From contig NC_088778.1 in assembly GCF_954871325.1 (NCBI RefSeq), positions 23,917,120 to 23,981,119 on the forward strand: a stretch of 64,000 nt of DNA, in the 5' to 3' direction. Shown piece after piece: positions 1 through 15,500 of this stretch (its first letter is position 1; every line of letters begins with the position of its first letter). The translations under genes and the position numbers were made by a program. The DNA comes from Gordionus sp. m RMFG-2023 (lineage: Eukaryota > Nematomorpha > Gordioida > Chordodea > Parachordodidae). The notes beneath the pieces are model-generated. The model was given only the letters and a program-made list of their open reading frames with translations, was not told the origin of the DNA and did not search any database.

Positions 1-318
1 AATATTCTTTATTTGTACTTTACCCTATCCCTTAACCTATACCCCTCCCCCTGCTTGAATATCTTACGCCACTGATTTAATGTATAATAATTATAATTAA
101 TATACTTTATAAATTTTAATTTTAATGTTTACTATTTTTTACGAAATTAGATATATTTAAAATTTTCCTGGGTGAATGAATATAAATATTTAAATATGTA
201 TTGGATTTCAAAATAAAAAATAAGTGAGGTTAGTAAATAAATTTTATTTCTCAAATGACCTCTAGTGTAATAATTTCAATAAAGTTTAATTTAAAAACAA
301 AAGAGAAATTCAACTAAC

Positions 319-517
319 CAAAGATTCCATATATTGGACGGTCGCTTTTAATTTTCTTTGATGTCGCATATGAATTTAATGCCATAAATCCATATTGCAC
401 ATAAATTAGAGCTATATAAGTCATATGATATGCTTGATTTATATATGCCATCGATTGTAGACCCATAGAAAAGTTTTGTGTTATTTCGTCTTTGTAGCGA
501 GTTAAATGTTCGGAAAG
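319..517 (-). CDS. lipid transfer protein exon 31, last in window
   Basis: An open frame from an AAAAAAG|CTT acceptor encodes LSEHLTRYKDEITQNFSMGL, then SMAYINQAYHMTYIAL, and ends at a good donor (TTTG|GTTAGT). It is in phase 0 with the 3936 exon, which would make a 3.4-kb intron between them. The helical, amphipathic first part resembles the helix-rich segment that follows the sheet region in apolipophorins, but I do not recognise a specific motif. It could also belong to another minus-strand gene. Confidence 0.45.
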
Positions 518-3500
518 CTTTTTTTAAATAATTTTTTTTTAAAATAGTTTTGTCTTTTTTTAAAATTTTCTTTAAATCCATCTAGATCTGTGCGCCGCCA
601 ACTCAAACCAAGGCCACCGGCAATTTTCTCTCGCTAAAAACAATCGAGATTCAAAAATATTTTAAATCTGGTAATATAGAAATCTTAATAATAATGGGTG
701 CTTCCATAATTTACATTCTAGCGTAATTTTTTTTGTGGTTGTGGAAATTGATTGAAGAATTAATAACTTAAGCACCATAAATTAAGTCAATTCTAATATT
801 TACGCCCCAACAATGTTTATATTTTTACCAAACCTTGAGCGGGCATAGTCGAGTGAGCTAAAAAACATCCCATTGCAGATCTCTAGTTCATATAACCCAT
901 TTAATCTTATTTAGAAATAAAAAATGTATTTCGGGGGAGGGGAAGGATTAAATTCCCGATTGACATTACAAAAGGCCAATCGCTCCCCTCATATTTTATT
1001 TAACAAAATACATGGCTTCATCACTATTATTATTTTTTAAATTCATAAGAAATTTCACAAAAGAGGTATATATATTTTGTAAAAAATATTTTCTAAAGAT
1101 GTTATCATAATGATATATACTGTGTATTTTATATACCATTTCAATTCAAACATTCTCTTATAATAATAGTTATGTCTGAAAATAATTTGATAATCTGATA
1201 TTAAAATGAAATTTAGAAAAACTCACATTTGCTAAATACACAGATTGTAAAGAGTATCTACTTGATATTATAATATTTAAAAAAGGTGTGGTATAGTTTT
1301 TGGGGAAAAGGCTTAGTTTGAAAAGTGTACACCTGCCACAAATACATCTAGGGAAAGAATATTTTTTTTATAGCTGAGATAATGCGAAATGTTCAAAAAA
1401 CATCCTTATGTCCACCAATCTCTACTAAATCATAATTCACCACAATTATAATTTAACTATATTTGATATTTATTTTATATTTCTCACATATTTTGTTTGC
1501 TTTGTTTAATATAACAGAGAGCTGTTTATATCAAAAACAATAGTATGTCTGCGGTTTAGGGGTAAGGAATTTTTAAAAAATATTTGGCGCACGACTCATT
1601 GCCTTGCAAAAACCCATATATCAGGTTAACAGCTACACTTTGTCGTCAAAATGATTTCCTCAAGAATTGAACACGATACATCTCTCATTTTGAGTCCCTA
1701 TCAACTTGGTGTGAGTGTCGCAGGTAGTTGTGAGGTCGCATAACACTCAACTCGTATTTATTTATGAAACGATCCCACAAATGAAATCTCGATTAAGTTC
1801 GACTTCGCCAATGCCTTTAAGACCCTATCTTGGAATTACTTCTTAAATTCGTTCAGCACTTTTTTTCCTGGATATAGCAAATTTTTCCATTCTTACTATC
1901 AATATCATTCCACTTTACAATTCGAATATTTTAATTCGTAAGAAGGGATTAAGCAGGGTGATCGTCTTGGATCATTGCTATTTTGTCAAACAATATAATG
2001 AGGGCAATAATGCCTCTTGCTTTCTTTCTCTCCATGTCTGATACATTGATGATGGTATATTCTGTGGTTCATCCAATGAGGTCAAAAGCCATTAATATAA
2101 TCCTAGAGTTAAATCTTCTTTAGGGCTAATTCTCAATCAGAGCAAATTAGAATTCATCCAACTAAACTGTTCTGAACCTACACCCACAATTTTGAGATAA
2201 GATCATTAATCAAGAACAACTAATACACTTAGGATCCCCAATCGGAGGCAACTCGGCCATATTCACTTTTCTACATTCAACTCTTGAGCTCTTTGCAAGT
2301 TAGGTGATATCTTTCTCCTATTTACCTCTTGAAAACCGTTTTCTTTTGAAAAACTTTTACAATATCTCGGTCATTTTTTACTCATTTAGGTCTACCTCTG
2401 TTTTTAGATATCAAGTGTAATGATCGGCACTTACCAAAGAGATCCCAAATCTAAAGTGTGGAAAAATCTTTTGGGCTTAAGCTTCTCTTCCAACAAAATT
2501 TGACGGAGCATTAGATATTCGTCTAATTCAGCTTAAACTACTTTTATCTCAAGTGCTTATTAATAAAATCTATTGTTATCGCTTCCTCTTAGTATTGAAT
2601 TTCTTGGAAAAGGTTTCAATTTGGGATTATTCCTATATAGATTCCCTAGCGCCTAAAATCTTGACCTAAACATTTTGATCTCAAAGATGGGTCTAAAATA
2701 AATAAATATTCTGAAATTTTCGAAGAGTACATTTTTATAACTATAGTCTTTTCTGCATTAGACACATTTGGTGGCCCTGCTTTACTATTCTTCAAAGAAC
2801 TCGGCTCACATATCCGTAAAATTACCGTTGAATCAAAGGTTTCTATCTTAGACAAAAACTTTCTATCGCCATATATAAATCGAATTACATTAGTTTAATT
2901 GAAAGCTTTCGAGCCAACCTAACTTTTTTAATCCTCTCTTTACATATATTTTTTATTCTATTTATTTTTTAAAAATTTTTTGTTTTTGATTCGAATTAAT
3001 AAAGATATAATATATATTGAGTTGTGTTATATCTTAGGAAGGTCGTTTATAATATAATATAAAAGGTGTTTCTGTTCTAATATAATATAGAAGGTTGTTA
3101 TAAAGGTTATCGTATTTGTAACAAGATGTTATTTAAATATTATAGGTTTTAATAAAATACTTAAAAAGATCAATTGAATTAAATAATTATATTATATCTT
3201 ACTAAATATATATATTACATTTTTTTTGAAGATTACCTTTTGGACCATATATGTTTTAAAATATTGAACGTAAAAAGTTAATTATTAATTATATTAAATT
3301 TATTATTTCACTTTTTATTTTTATAAAATACAAGATCATAGGGCTCGTCACTTTATTAAGTGACTGCTAACTCAGCGTGTGAAAAACCGTGGCCTTGGGC
3401 CCGCGAATCTAGATGGGTCATATTTTTTAATATACTCATAATTGTGATAATTTTTTTTTAATTATTATTTTGTTAAATGAATAATAAATTGATTCATTTA

Positions 3501-6500
3501 ACAAAATAAATATTATTAGGGCTTGAAAAGTCCTTGGTTTAGAGTACTTAACTATTATCTCATAGATATAAATATTATTCCGTTAAATTATATATAATGA
3601 GTATTATTACTTTATTTAAAAGAATTTTTTCATACACCTTAACCAAATAAGAATATTCCGAATTTTCAAAATATTCAAATTTAATTCCTCTGGGAGAAAA
3701 CAAATTGAAGCTTAGTCTAGCCGCTTTGATATTTTTGCCTGGGTAATCCTAAATAAATCATACATTTTTACATTAAATTTATTTAAACGACATATAAATT
3801 CCTAAAAAAATTTCTCAACGACAATCCCCTAAACATATATTTAATTTATCATTTATAAAAAAAATTAACCATATAAGCTTCTGATTAAGGATTATATAAT
3901 GAAAGAAAATGATATATATGTTTCAAGGGTTTCACTTTAGGATAGTACACCAGATCAAAATTCAGCATTTTATCCTCGTTAACTAAGTTGATGTCGATAT
4001 CAAATATTCCCTGACTACTGCTGTCCTTCACATATTTGCCTTTTCTATTTGTAAAATACCCCTTTTCCATTATTTTCTCTTCAAATGGAGACTTTAATTT
4101 ATATATAAAATGCAATATACTTTAAATCTAAATAATATTTATTCGTTAAGAGAATATTATGAGCTCAAAAAAATAAATAATGATAAATAAAAGTTTTAAA
4201 AAAATTATTATGAAATATGTGAATAATATAATAATAGTATGACAGTTTTTTTAAAGCAATTTTAAGATTAAATTTTCAAAACTAAAACTATAAATTTTAG
4301 AATTTTTTTTAAAATATATAATATATGGAATTTAAAAGGGTCATTAAAATATTATATCATTTTACTTTGGCAGTCACATTGGTCTCACTATTTAAACTAA
4401 ACCTGAGCCTTCTTCCATCTGGAATTTGAAGATAATATTCACTATTATAATCCAAAAAATTTCCAACAAACGATGCGTTTCCACTGAGTTTATTGAATTT
4501 ATATATGATCAAATCTTTTCGATCGTTTAAAAAAAAAATAAAAAATATTCATAATATTTATTTTATAGATCATCCGTTTTAATCTTTAGCCTGCCGCTGA
4601 CATTTTTAGCCGCACCGAAAACACCGCCGTTTATGAAAATCATGCCGACGCTCTGAAGATTTTTATAGCGGCGATGCATGGCCGGCGCATGGCCGGCGCA
4701 AATTTTTTTAAAAAATAATTTCCATATTTTTTGCAATTTTATTGTAATAATTGGTTAACATCACTTTTGTAAATTTTTTATGTCCATCAGGATTTTTATG
4801 AATTCTTATTTTATACTTATTCTATTAATTCAATCAATCAAAAATCTAAAATTCCATAAGTTTTCATAATTTTACATATTTTTAAGGAGACCCAATATTG
4901 GGTGTTTGTTTAAATGAAAATGAACACCCCTTAGGTTTGGTTTACATAATCTGATTACAGTAGATAGTATTAAATTCTTTTTGTTGAAAAGCTTATCAAA
5001 AGAAATTATTCTCTAGGATATAAAGCTGCATAGATGGAATTTGAGATCGAGGCAGATTAACGATAATGCGTTGATCTATACCCTCATACCAGTTTCAAAT
5101 TGGCGATTCTAATGATGATAAAAACAATAATGCCACACATGAAAATGTTAAAAATAAATGTATTAATCAGGTGGCATCGTATATTAATTATTCTAGAATG
5201 CATATCTGAAGCAAATATAATTATAATTATTAACGTTTTGATAAGAATTGGGAAACACTTTCTCAAACTATGAATCAAATCTAGTAGAAGAACTATTAGC
5301 TTTTCTTCCAAAACTTAAGGAAACAGTTGAATATCTAATTGCAATAAAAGGCCTATCTTAAAGCAATACTTTTTAGAAGTGAAATTGAAAAAAATTTAAT
5401 AGTAAATGGTAATGATAGCTCGAAAATCATTTCCCTAAGGAAAAGCATGCTAAAAAATTTGCGTTACGATTTTCAGTTTCTGATCTGCAAGTATTAATAT
5501 ATACGTATATTTATTTATCTTTTTTTACAAAAATAATCTATATCTTGGCTTCTCGATGATATCAAGGTAGTAAATATATCGATTGAGAATATTCAAATTA
5601 TTTGACAAAATTAACAACTAAACATTCAGCAAGTACAAATTATGATTCCACTTTAAGTGATTTATATGCCATATTCTTCTTGAAAAAAGCTATTCACAAG
5701 TTATGGATGTTCTAAATTTCTGAAGAGAAAAAAGGATCAAACTTCCTAATTTTTTCAGGCTAGCAAAAAAAAAATTTGTGTTCCCGCAACTATCACATTT
5801 AGTGAAAGAATTAGGGTTGGCGTTGAATTCAAGTAGATCATCATTATGTCGGAAAATATAAATAAAATTACTTTTATACATGATAATTCTAATATTAAAA
5901 ATCGATTTTGAATTTATAATTAGTTTTCTCAATACAGATCCAAAAAAATATGCCGAAATATCTGTAGAAAAATTAATTAACAATTAAGAAAATATATGCC
6001 AAAAGTGTATAACGGTATGCCGATTTACGCCGCATAGGTTGACTGGCTAAAAATCGGACCCGCCGGCCGCCGATTAGATTTACATTATTTAATATCATGT
6101 TATTAATTTTAACTCATAAATTGTTTATCCTTAACAATTCTTATGATAATTAAAAAATTAATGCAAAAAAAAATATAATCATTAGAATTTTTTTTTATAA
6201 AAAGCCCTTGCCTTTAAAACTTCATAGTAAAATGGGAATTTTTTTTAAGAAGTTTTAAATTCAAATTACCTAAAAAAACTCTTTGTAGATTATATATTTT
6301 TAGAAAAAACATACCTTTATATGAGGAGGAAGGTAGTTGAAAAATATTGGGTTGACAATACCAATCCTGTTCAAGTTTTATTTCAGGCGACCCAGATTTT
6401 TCGGTCATGCTGCTATTTCCAATAAAACGCATATTGAAGTATTGGGAAGTGTGCATAATTTGATAGCTTAAATGCATAATTGCAATTAATAATGTATGAA

Positions 6501-9500
6501 TTTATTTTATTTTATTATAAATTTTATTCTTTTTGAATTAAATAACAACATTTAGATGTTTCATTTAAGCATTGATAGGAATAAATTATAACTCTAAAAT
6601 CGATTTTATCGTGTATACAACAATGGTATTTACTTTCAAAAATGGATTTATTGCAGCTGAAGTTTTATTTTTTGTAATGGCTTTTAGATGGCCCCTCTCC
6701 CTCTTTCTATAATAATTAAAGCAGATTTCTCAACTAGAGGACTAACTTCCCTAATAAAACAGTAATATTTTAACCTATACCACACTTAAAATACAATTGG
6801 ACTGAAGATAAAAGCTTAAGACTAATTAAAGTTTAATTGTGTTTGTCTTAATAGTAAATTGCAATTTATATGACTACGATGGAAATATTAAATAAAATAC
6901 TTTCAATTCGTATTTATTTTTTTAATAAACAAAATTTCCATCTCATTTGTTCCTATCGACATCGTTTTATCTAAATTGATTTAGGTCTAACTCTTTATTT
7001 AAATTTCTGTTAGTCTATTTAGAAATTTTATAACCTTAGATTTAGTAGGTTATCAATAAAAATGATTAAATTATATTATTAAAAGCCATAACTCATATTT
7101 CTCAAATCTTTAATTAACCCTAACCCCTCTCAACCTATAATCCTTGCCCATACCTCATTACTCGTTCTAATTTTGAATTTGATTTCATATAATTAAAAAA
7201 AATTCCTTTAGATGAACATTCCTTAAGTTAAATTAATATCTTTATGATATAGCTCGCTCAAAAATTATGATCGATTTTTTTTTTATTGACTAAGTGAATA
7301 AATGAATGATGAAATTAAATTTACATATTATAATTATAAAGTATTATGCACGTCATTTATCCGATTATTTATCGTTTCTGAGTTTTTCAATCATCAGAGT
7401 CAGAAATCCAACTGTAAAATATTTTTCTGTTTTTAAATTTCAAATTTACTTTGGCGGAGCACTCTATTCACTACTTTTTAAGGAAATCACAGAATGCGTT
7501 TTTGCTTAATATATTTATCAGTTTATTAGACATGCAAAGGAGCATAACCATAATGTCATATAAATGAATCCCTAATTGCATTACATTTAGTCAAAACATG
7601 AACAAAACTCTATCTCTTCATCCATTCATATTTGAGGCATTTCCTTTTTAAAAAAATTTGTATCCGTGTTTACTTGTGGCATAAATATTGACAAGCCTTT
7701 CAATTAATTGGTAGGTGATACATTTAATTTCAATTTATCTTTACGTCAAAAGATTCAGATGTAGATATATAATAATATTTTAGTATGTATTTTGTTTGTG
7801 TGTACTTGATGATCATGATTATAATAAATATTAAATTAATATTATAATATGATAATAAATGGTAATCAAGGCTTTTTATTACTTTATTTATTCTCCAATC
7901 TTCTTGTTATTTCTTATGGCAGATTTCATATCATTTACCAACGCGTAGAATATTTCATAATTGCATATCTTATATGAATATTTTTTTTGGTTAACATCTA
8001 CCAGTATAAGTGCTTCGACCGAATAGTAATCTATCAAGATTCCAAAAATTGAAATAACAACGAGGCACAATATTATTCAGTTATTCTCCCCCCACTTTCA
8101 ATTTATTGGACTTGTGATAAGAATAGACCTATGCGCCACTGACTCATGTTGCCGCCGTAATTCCCCCCCCCCTAACAGAAATTATGAGCCCCAGGTAATT
8201 TTTTATGGCGGCGGAGCAACCTGTAAAATTTTTAAAATGCTATTTAATAAAAAATATAAATTTTATTGATATATAATAACACTTATAGCAATGAATCAGT
8301 TTGATTGAATAACTATTTACATTTTTGAAGTTAATAGACGCAGCTAATTTTTTACAAAAATTTAGCTAGTTACTTTAACAGCACTAATAAATAATAAAAA
8401 CAATGGGGGAAAAAATCAGCTGTGATGGTAAAGGCAATTTCTTTTGGACTTTTATATTATAATTTGCACTTATATCGAACCTCTCCTATATTTTAAGTAG
8501 TAACGTTACTTAATATTTGGTTACTTTGCTCGTTACTTTCCAAAAATTGTTAATAGAAAAAAGTAACTGCACAATACCATTTTATATTTTCAATAATAAA
8601 ATAATGCCATATGCATTAGATATTAGAAATTTTTATGCTTTGAAAATATCATTTTAAACGATTTACTGGCATTTTTCTCTTATCGTTTAAAAAACAAATC
8701 CTTCATTTTATTCATTAGATATTTTAATTAACGAAAGAAAATATAAAAACTTGAGAAGGAAAGAATCCATTTCTATTTTGACGAAAGATTTTCCAAATAG
8801 GTCATTATTATTGACAAATTCCACTACCGGTATACCCTTGCCTTCGTATTTCAAATTAAAACTATCATTCGTTTTCAAGTTTAAATCAAATTTCGCGACA
8901 TAGCCAATGTTAGGTGGCGATAAAATGAAACTTGCTTCACCTAAATAACTAAATATTATGAAAAGGTATAAATAGTAATAAATTTTCCATTCATTTTAAA
9001 TTTTATAAAAAAATTTAAGAGATAAGATGAGAAAATAAATAAATTAGAACCTTAGTTTAGGTTTTATGTCATCAGTTTCTTCGTATTCCTTTTGGGATTT
9101 TTTAGAAAGATTATACTTAAATTCGTATTTGAGAGGATCATCCAGAAATGAGCAAATGGCTATCATTTTATATAAGCCTTCTAATGATTGATTAGATTTT
9201 TTATTTAAAATCAACCCATTTATTTGCATTAAATCATTTAGATTAACTGAAAGATTGTGATAATCTACGTATTTCCATATTTTCAAGCCAGTTTCCTCCT
9301 GGGTCTCTAAAACGGGTCGGTATAAATTGTTGTAGGATAAGCTATAACCATACTGATTATTATAAATAAAGACAAAGTGTATAGAATAAAGGAAAGCGTT
9401 AATAACATTAATACCTTATGTGTTAGCCCTTCCTTGTTAATTCCACAATAGAATAAAACTAAAACTATTGCTCTTCGGACTAAGCTTTTACCATAATTTA

Positions 9501-12500
9501 AATTATATCTACTACCCTGTCTCATTGTAAAAACACAACCAATTTAAAATTTTAGTACAGTATTATTTTTGTAAATTAAAAAAAATTTATAATGATAATA
9601 TTTTACAAAAATAGCTTTTAGGACATTTAGAATATTTTATGCATATTAGAAAAATAACTTCGATACATTTACTTTCATCCAGTCATTTATTTTAGCTAAA
9701 AACTGTGCCATGATTCAATAGAAAAAAAAGGACAACATGGGACCATGGAATAATAGTATTTATAACAGATCTAATTTTTTTTAAGAAAACATTTTTGAAA
9801 AACTTTTTTTTTCAAAATTGTTCATTTTTTTGGTCTTTGAATCGTGGAAAGTTTTGAAAAACTCTATTTATACATATAAAAGAAGGAAAATTATCGCTGT
9901 GCCTAAAACTTTATAGATATAAAGCTCAAAATATTATTTGAATATTAGTGCACAGTTACACATCGTTAAGGAGAGTTACGAAGATAAATAGAACAAAATG
10001 CTTATAAAACATGATAGGGTTTTAGTTAAATAAAAAATAAAAAAAATGATTAGACTCGGAAATATTTCAAGTAAAAGTAAATTCAACTGGTTAGAAGATT
10101 GTCTCATACCTTGATTGCATAGTTTTATTCATTTAATATAAAGATATAAGTTTATAATTTCGTCTATATAATATATTTTTAATAAGGTCAAAAAAATAAG
10201 TACTCAAAAAAATCGTAAAAACTTGATTGGACAATTAAACCTTGAATTAAACTTATGCGAAATGGAATCAACTGGTATTAAACTTTTAATACTGATTTGA
10301 AAAAAAAATACAATATCCGGTAATAATCTCGTTTTGAGAAAGTAAGATTAAGTTGAATAAAATTGTCTGAAGTGTAATTATCTAAGATTACATGATTGGA
10401 AAGTGTATGGGGAGAGAATTGATTTTATTGATGGCCATGTCTAAATTATCTACCGATAATTGGCTTTATAGTAGACTATATGTTATTTTCCGTGTAGGAA
10501 TACGTATTTCAAGAATAGGGTCCTAAATTCATCAAAATCCTCAAAAAAGGCCCTTATTTAATGTAGATGATGGAATAGTCTTTACAAAGTATAGACTATA
10601 ATAAAATAAGAAATATCTGTATAATTATGAAGAGAGCGATGAGAATGCATCGTATTTATGCAAAGACAAATTTACAGGTAAAAATTCAAATGATGTGACA
10701 TAAATTAGCATCAAAAACTTAACAAGAGTCAATTCACTCATTTTTCAGTTAAAAAACGAATCATTCAAACAAATCGGTGACTTTGTTATTTTAGAACTTA
10801 TAAAAGTTTTTAAATGTATTTAGTGGTTGTAGATTTTGTTAAAACAGCCCCACTTTTTAATTCATAATAATTCTGATAGGAAAATATATGATTTTAAGTT
10901 TTTTTTAAAATATAAATAAAGGATTTTACTATAATTTAAAAATTATTAAATCTTTCAGGCCATATCCTGATTTGACCTATTACTAAATAGCCTACAAAGG
11001 AAAAGAAAAAAAATCAAAAACCCAAAATTTTTAAATATTCAAAAAATGAGAAAAAAATAAGAAAGATAACGCACCAAACATTTGGAACAAACCAAAATAA
11101 ACTGTCCTGTTTAACCTAGGTTAAACAGCAATAAGTGTCAAAAATATGTTAAACCAGGACAAGACATGTTTTTTAAATTTTAAAATTATATGTTAAACAA
11201 ATTGAAGGGTCGTTTTTTGTTGCAGTAGAGGGCAAGGGAAGACCAGGGCTAGTTTGGATACTTTTCTTTCAAACCTGAATAAATTCAATAATATTAGATT
11301 AATATAAGACATCTTCTGAATCATAGAAATATACTCTATTTGAAAAAGTTAATATAGATTTTTATTTTATAAAGAGGACTAAATATAAAACAAATTATCT
11401 TTTTGATATTGATATAATAGAAGATTTAACATGCAATAATTAAGTAAACTGAATTTGGAGATTTTAAAAATTTTTGTAAAGAAAAATTAAATATTAATTT
11501 AAAAGTATATTATATTATAGATTAATTGTCAGATTGAAAAATAGGGTATAAACTTTTAAATTTATTTATTAATATTTTAAACGCTTTATTTATAAATCTA
11601 AACCACAATGAAATTATTTTTTGCTACCTTTGGTATTCTAAAACACATCCTTTGTAAAAATTGAAATACAAAACACTTTTCAAATTTTTTTTAACTAATC
11701 ATATGCAACCTAATTAATTATATTAGGGTTAAATTTTCAATTTTTTTAGCCAAACATGCATGACGTAATTATAAGTATTAGGTTAATTTCCAGTCTTATA
11801 AATTACTAGCTAATTATAATTGTGATGGACTAAGGTTTCCCTGCATTCAACATGCCCTGGTTTTTCGTAACTTTCAATTCTAATAGCCTTCTTTTAGGCA
11901 CTTGCCTAAAATTATTTAATAATGTGATATGTGAGATGTAAAATTTAATGTGTTAGAAATAAATTTCTAACCTTTTGTTCCTCGGATCCTGCATTAAGGC
12001 TTCCATAACTTTGCAGATCATAGAGACCTTTACTAAAAGAACTCTTAAACTTTATAGTCGAATTGTAATTTAATTCTGATTCAAATTTGAAATCTCTTTC
12101 AACCATTGTGATGTCTAAATCTTGTTTGAAAAATACGGAATGTGAAAATACGTATTTCTCAATGTCATCTGAACTGGCATTTTCGTTATGTATTGATCTG
12201 CACCACCAGAGAGAGGGGCTATGAAAAATAATTTTTAAATGTTTGTTGTTAGTTTGATTAATCAAAAAATACAAATCGGCTTCCATATAGCATCCAAATT
12301 AGCCCCCCCCCCCCCCAATATAAATTTAAAATGAATAATTATAAAATAAACATTTAAAATAGGACTTCAATGCATATAATAAATAATACACGAACTGATT
12401 TTCCTAACCCCAAATTGTCCTAGAAATTTTGCCAAAACAAAATAGCTAATTAATACGAATAAAGGATAGAACCAACGGTATATATATGTGCTAAAGAGAA

Positions 12501-15500
12501 TATTAGTAATTGAAATATATTCGTATAACAGTAATATTTTATATATGGTTCTTATCAAGAAAGCTCAATAATAATATAAGAAAAACTTGTAATATGATAT
12601 ATACTAGTTCATTAAGATGGTTATATCTTAATTGAAGAAATTGAATGAACCTTTTAATGATAATCTATACAAGTGATTGATTTGAAAATTAACATGAAAC
12701 GCTTATATGTCCGATATAGAGGGGTAAAAGTATGTTCTGTAGTTATAAAGTATTTTATTGGGAAAGGAACATTTTTAGAAGATATTTAAGACGCCATCGT
12801 GAGAATTTTAAAAATTAAAATATTTTTTATCATTCTAATAATATTATACATTATGTTTCAAAATCTCCATACATCGAAATACATTTGGTAGACATCTTTA
12901 GATAAGATCATAAGGTTTCTAATTCATATATTCAGGCGAACAATTTAAAAAAAATAAATATCATGCAATCTGATTTATAACATTAATAAGAAAGAAACGC
13001 TATATTTTATTATATAAAAAATAAAATATTAATCTGGGGTAGAAGGGTCTCATAAGTAATATAGTTTAATGGAAAACAAAATTTAGGCGATTTATGGAGT
13101 TTGAAACTTCTAAAAATATTAAAACTTAAGAATATATGTATAATACCAATGCAGTAGAAGAGTTAAGCTATCGTTTCTGCTATCGGAGGTCTGTAAATTT
13201 TTTAACAAGAATCCCACCCAGGCACCATCATGAGAAATATTTAACAATTTGTTTTGAAACTTTATAGGTCTCCTTACCAGAGCCACCTTACTTCCGTTTA
13301 GCGCTTCTAGACTATTTTCTCGTTCATATGACTTTTGTATTTTTATAAAAAATAAAAAAATTAACTAAAAATAAATATTGTAGTAAAAAGGAAATTTTTT
13401 GAATTTTAAAAACTTTGTAACTTGTTTATATTTATATTAATTATATAAGACCTTTTTGATATCCAAAATAGGAATATAATTTATTTTTTCTTAAACCAAA
13501 ACGAATATCGGTTCGGTTAAACGTTATGTCCGATTCGTAAATTTAATTATTTCGCTTTGGTTTAAACTTTAAAAAATCAATTCAAGTCCTTTCGTCGCCT
13601 TCAAATTAATTACAATTATGTATTGAGAAACACATTTTTTTAAATTTTATCACTAAAACTCGTAAAAAAACTAATCTTTATTTTTATAATATTTCTAAAT
13701 TTTAAAAACAAGCATGGTATTAATTAACGATAGAATAATCTCCCTATTACTAATAAGCCTTATACAATTAATATTATCAATATTCTTTTCTGTCAAATTA
13801 TATATCTAAGGAAGAAGTTCAAATTTTATGGTTGAGATCAGTGTTGTTAAACGCTCGATTTTAACCGATATTTTATTTAGAAAAATATTAGCAAGCCTTT
13901 AGTCATAGATGGCACAAACGTTTGCACATCTATTAATGATATCTCAAGGTTTGGGCAATATTTTGTTTAGTAACACTAGTTGAGATAACTTTGGCAGCCG
14001 ATGCAGTCAAATAGAAATATATAAAAAAATATCTAAAAATTACTATTTATATTTATCAATAAAATTATTTTGACTACCTCACTATTTTGACGTCATTTTT
14101 ACTACGGTATCATAATAATATTATTTATTTACCTCATAGTTTATTTTTATGATTGCCTCGTTAATTGTCAATTCTCCAGTTCCCTTTGTGTTGTTCCCGT
14201 CATTCGAGCAAATTATATTTAAATCAAAGGTGTTTTCATTGTACACGGTTAATTTAAGAAACTTCGTTGATTGGTTATTCGAAAATTTATAGGATAATTT
14301 CGGGAAATCTATATTAGGTTAAATGAATTTTATATTTAAATAAATAGATTTGTATACTTATATCAGCTGGTTAAAATGTAGTATAGCAATAATATAATTA
14401 TTTTGAAAATAAAACTAATTTGTTTCCTAGAGTCAGAAATTTTTTTCTTTTCTATATTAATAAATAGTTATAAAGATTACCATCTACACTGTACTCGAAT
14501 TTACTTTCGAGTAAATAATTCTTATTCAAACGATTTGACAAGTTATTTTGATCCTTTGCGTTGTTATTTCCGGTAAAGATTGTTTCACCGCTTAAGCGCA
14601 AAAAATGTTGCCTATATATAATGGAGGGGCAAAAACATAGGTTTAATATATAAAGAAAAGAGATATCTGTAAATCCATTTAGTGAATAATCCGTTTTATG
14701 TTTATAAAGATCGTTTTCAAATTACGAATTATAAATCTCAAAAGTATTTAAAGTTCTAGTATTAATTATAAACCACTTGTTGTTTTTTTTATTACTTTTC
14801 ATCCAAAGGTTCAAAGCTAACTTCAAATTCGAGTGGATTACCGCTTAAAGAATTGTATTTACTATTATAGGCATACTCCATTTGATTGAATTCTTCCCTT
14901 ATGCAGTAGTTAAAACTTAGAAAATTTGACATGGAAAGACAATTCTTATCGGTGTAAGGGTGTACAGGTCCATTTATGACCTGACCTTGTTTTATGAGGT
15001 ATAATTTTTTCCTTTTTTTAGAAAAATAAAATATAAATTATGTATATAATAAATTTATTATGAAAAGTATCAACCTAAATCAATTTATGACAAAAATTTT
15101 ATTTCATGGGCCTATATTTTTTTTTATAAATATTACTTGTATTTTATTAAAGAAATGGGTTTTGAAGGTGCGCTTATTTTGATGGAAAAATTTCCATTCT
15201 TGCTATATATCTCCGGAGCTAAGTTGACATCAGAACTAAATTTCAGAAATCTTTGTAAGCCTAATGCTGTTTTCGGACCTATTACAGTAGATTGCGCGTC
15301 GATTGAGAGGGTTAAGCTAATATACATTATTAAAAATTATACGTGTATGTCTTAGACGTTTCCAGGATTTTGCAAAGGGGTGGGGGGGGAGCACTATTAG
15401 ATGAAATTTTTCTCCATATATTTATTTAAGATCTTCAAGTTCCTATTGTAGACCTTTGACTATATTTGATTTTTATAAAATTTGGGTTTTTCTTTTTTAT

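Noticed and set aside
5690-5983. Minus-strand open frame with a TTTCTACAG acceptor
   Set aside because: It lacks a convincing donor and family motif, and the 6315 and 4514 exons join in phase without it.
7888-8070. Minus-strand open frame considered as another lipid-carrier exon
   Set aside because: No acceptor gives a fitting phase, while the 8751 and 6466 exons join directly in frame.
11945-12286. Open frame with a Met start read as a separate gene
   Set aside because: It is an internal exon of the lipid carrier; the apparent Met lies in the intron before the acceptor.
15137-15355. 72-codon plus-strand frame
   Set aside because: It is the opposite strand of a lipid-carrier exon with good splice sites.
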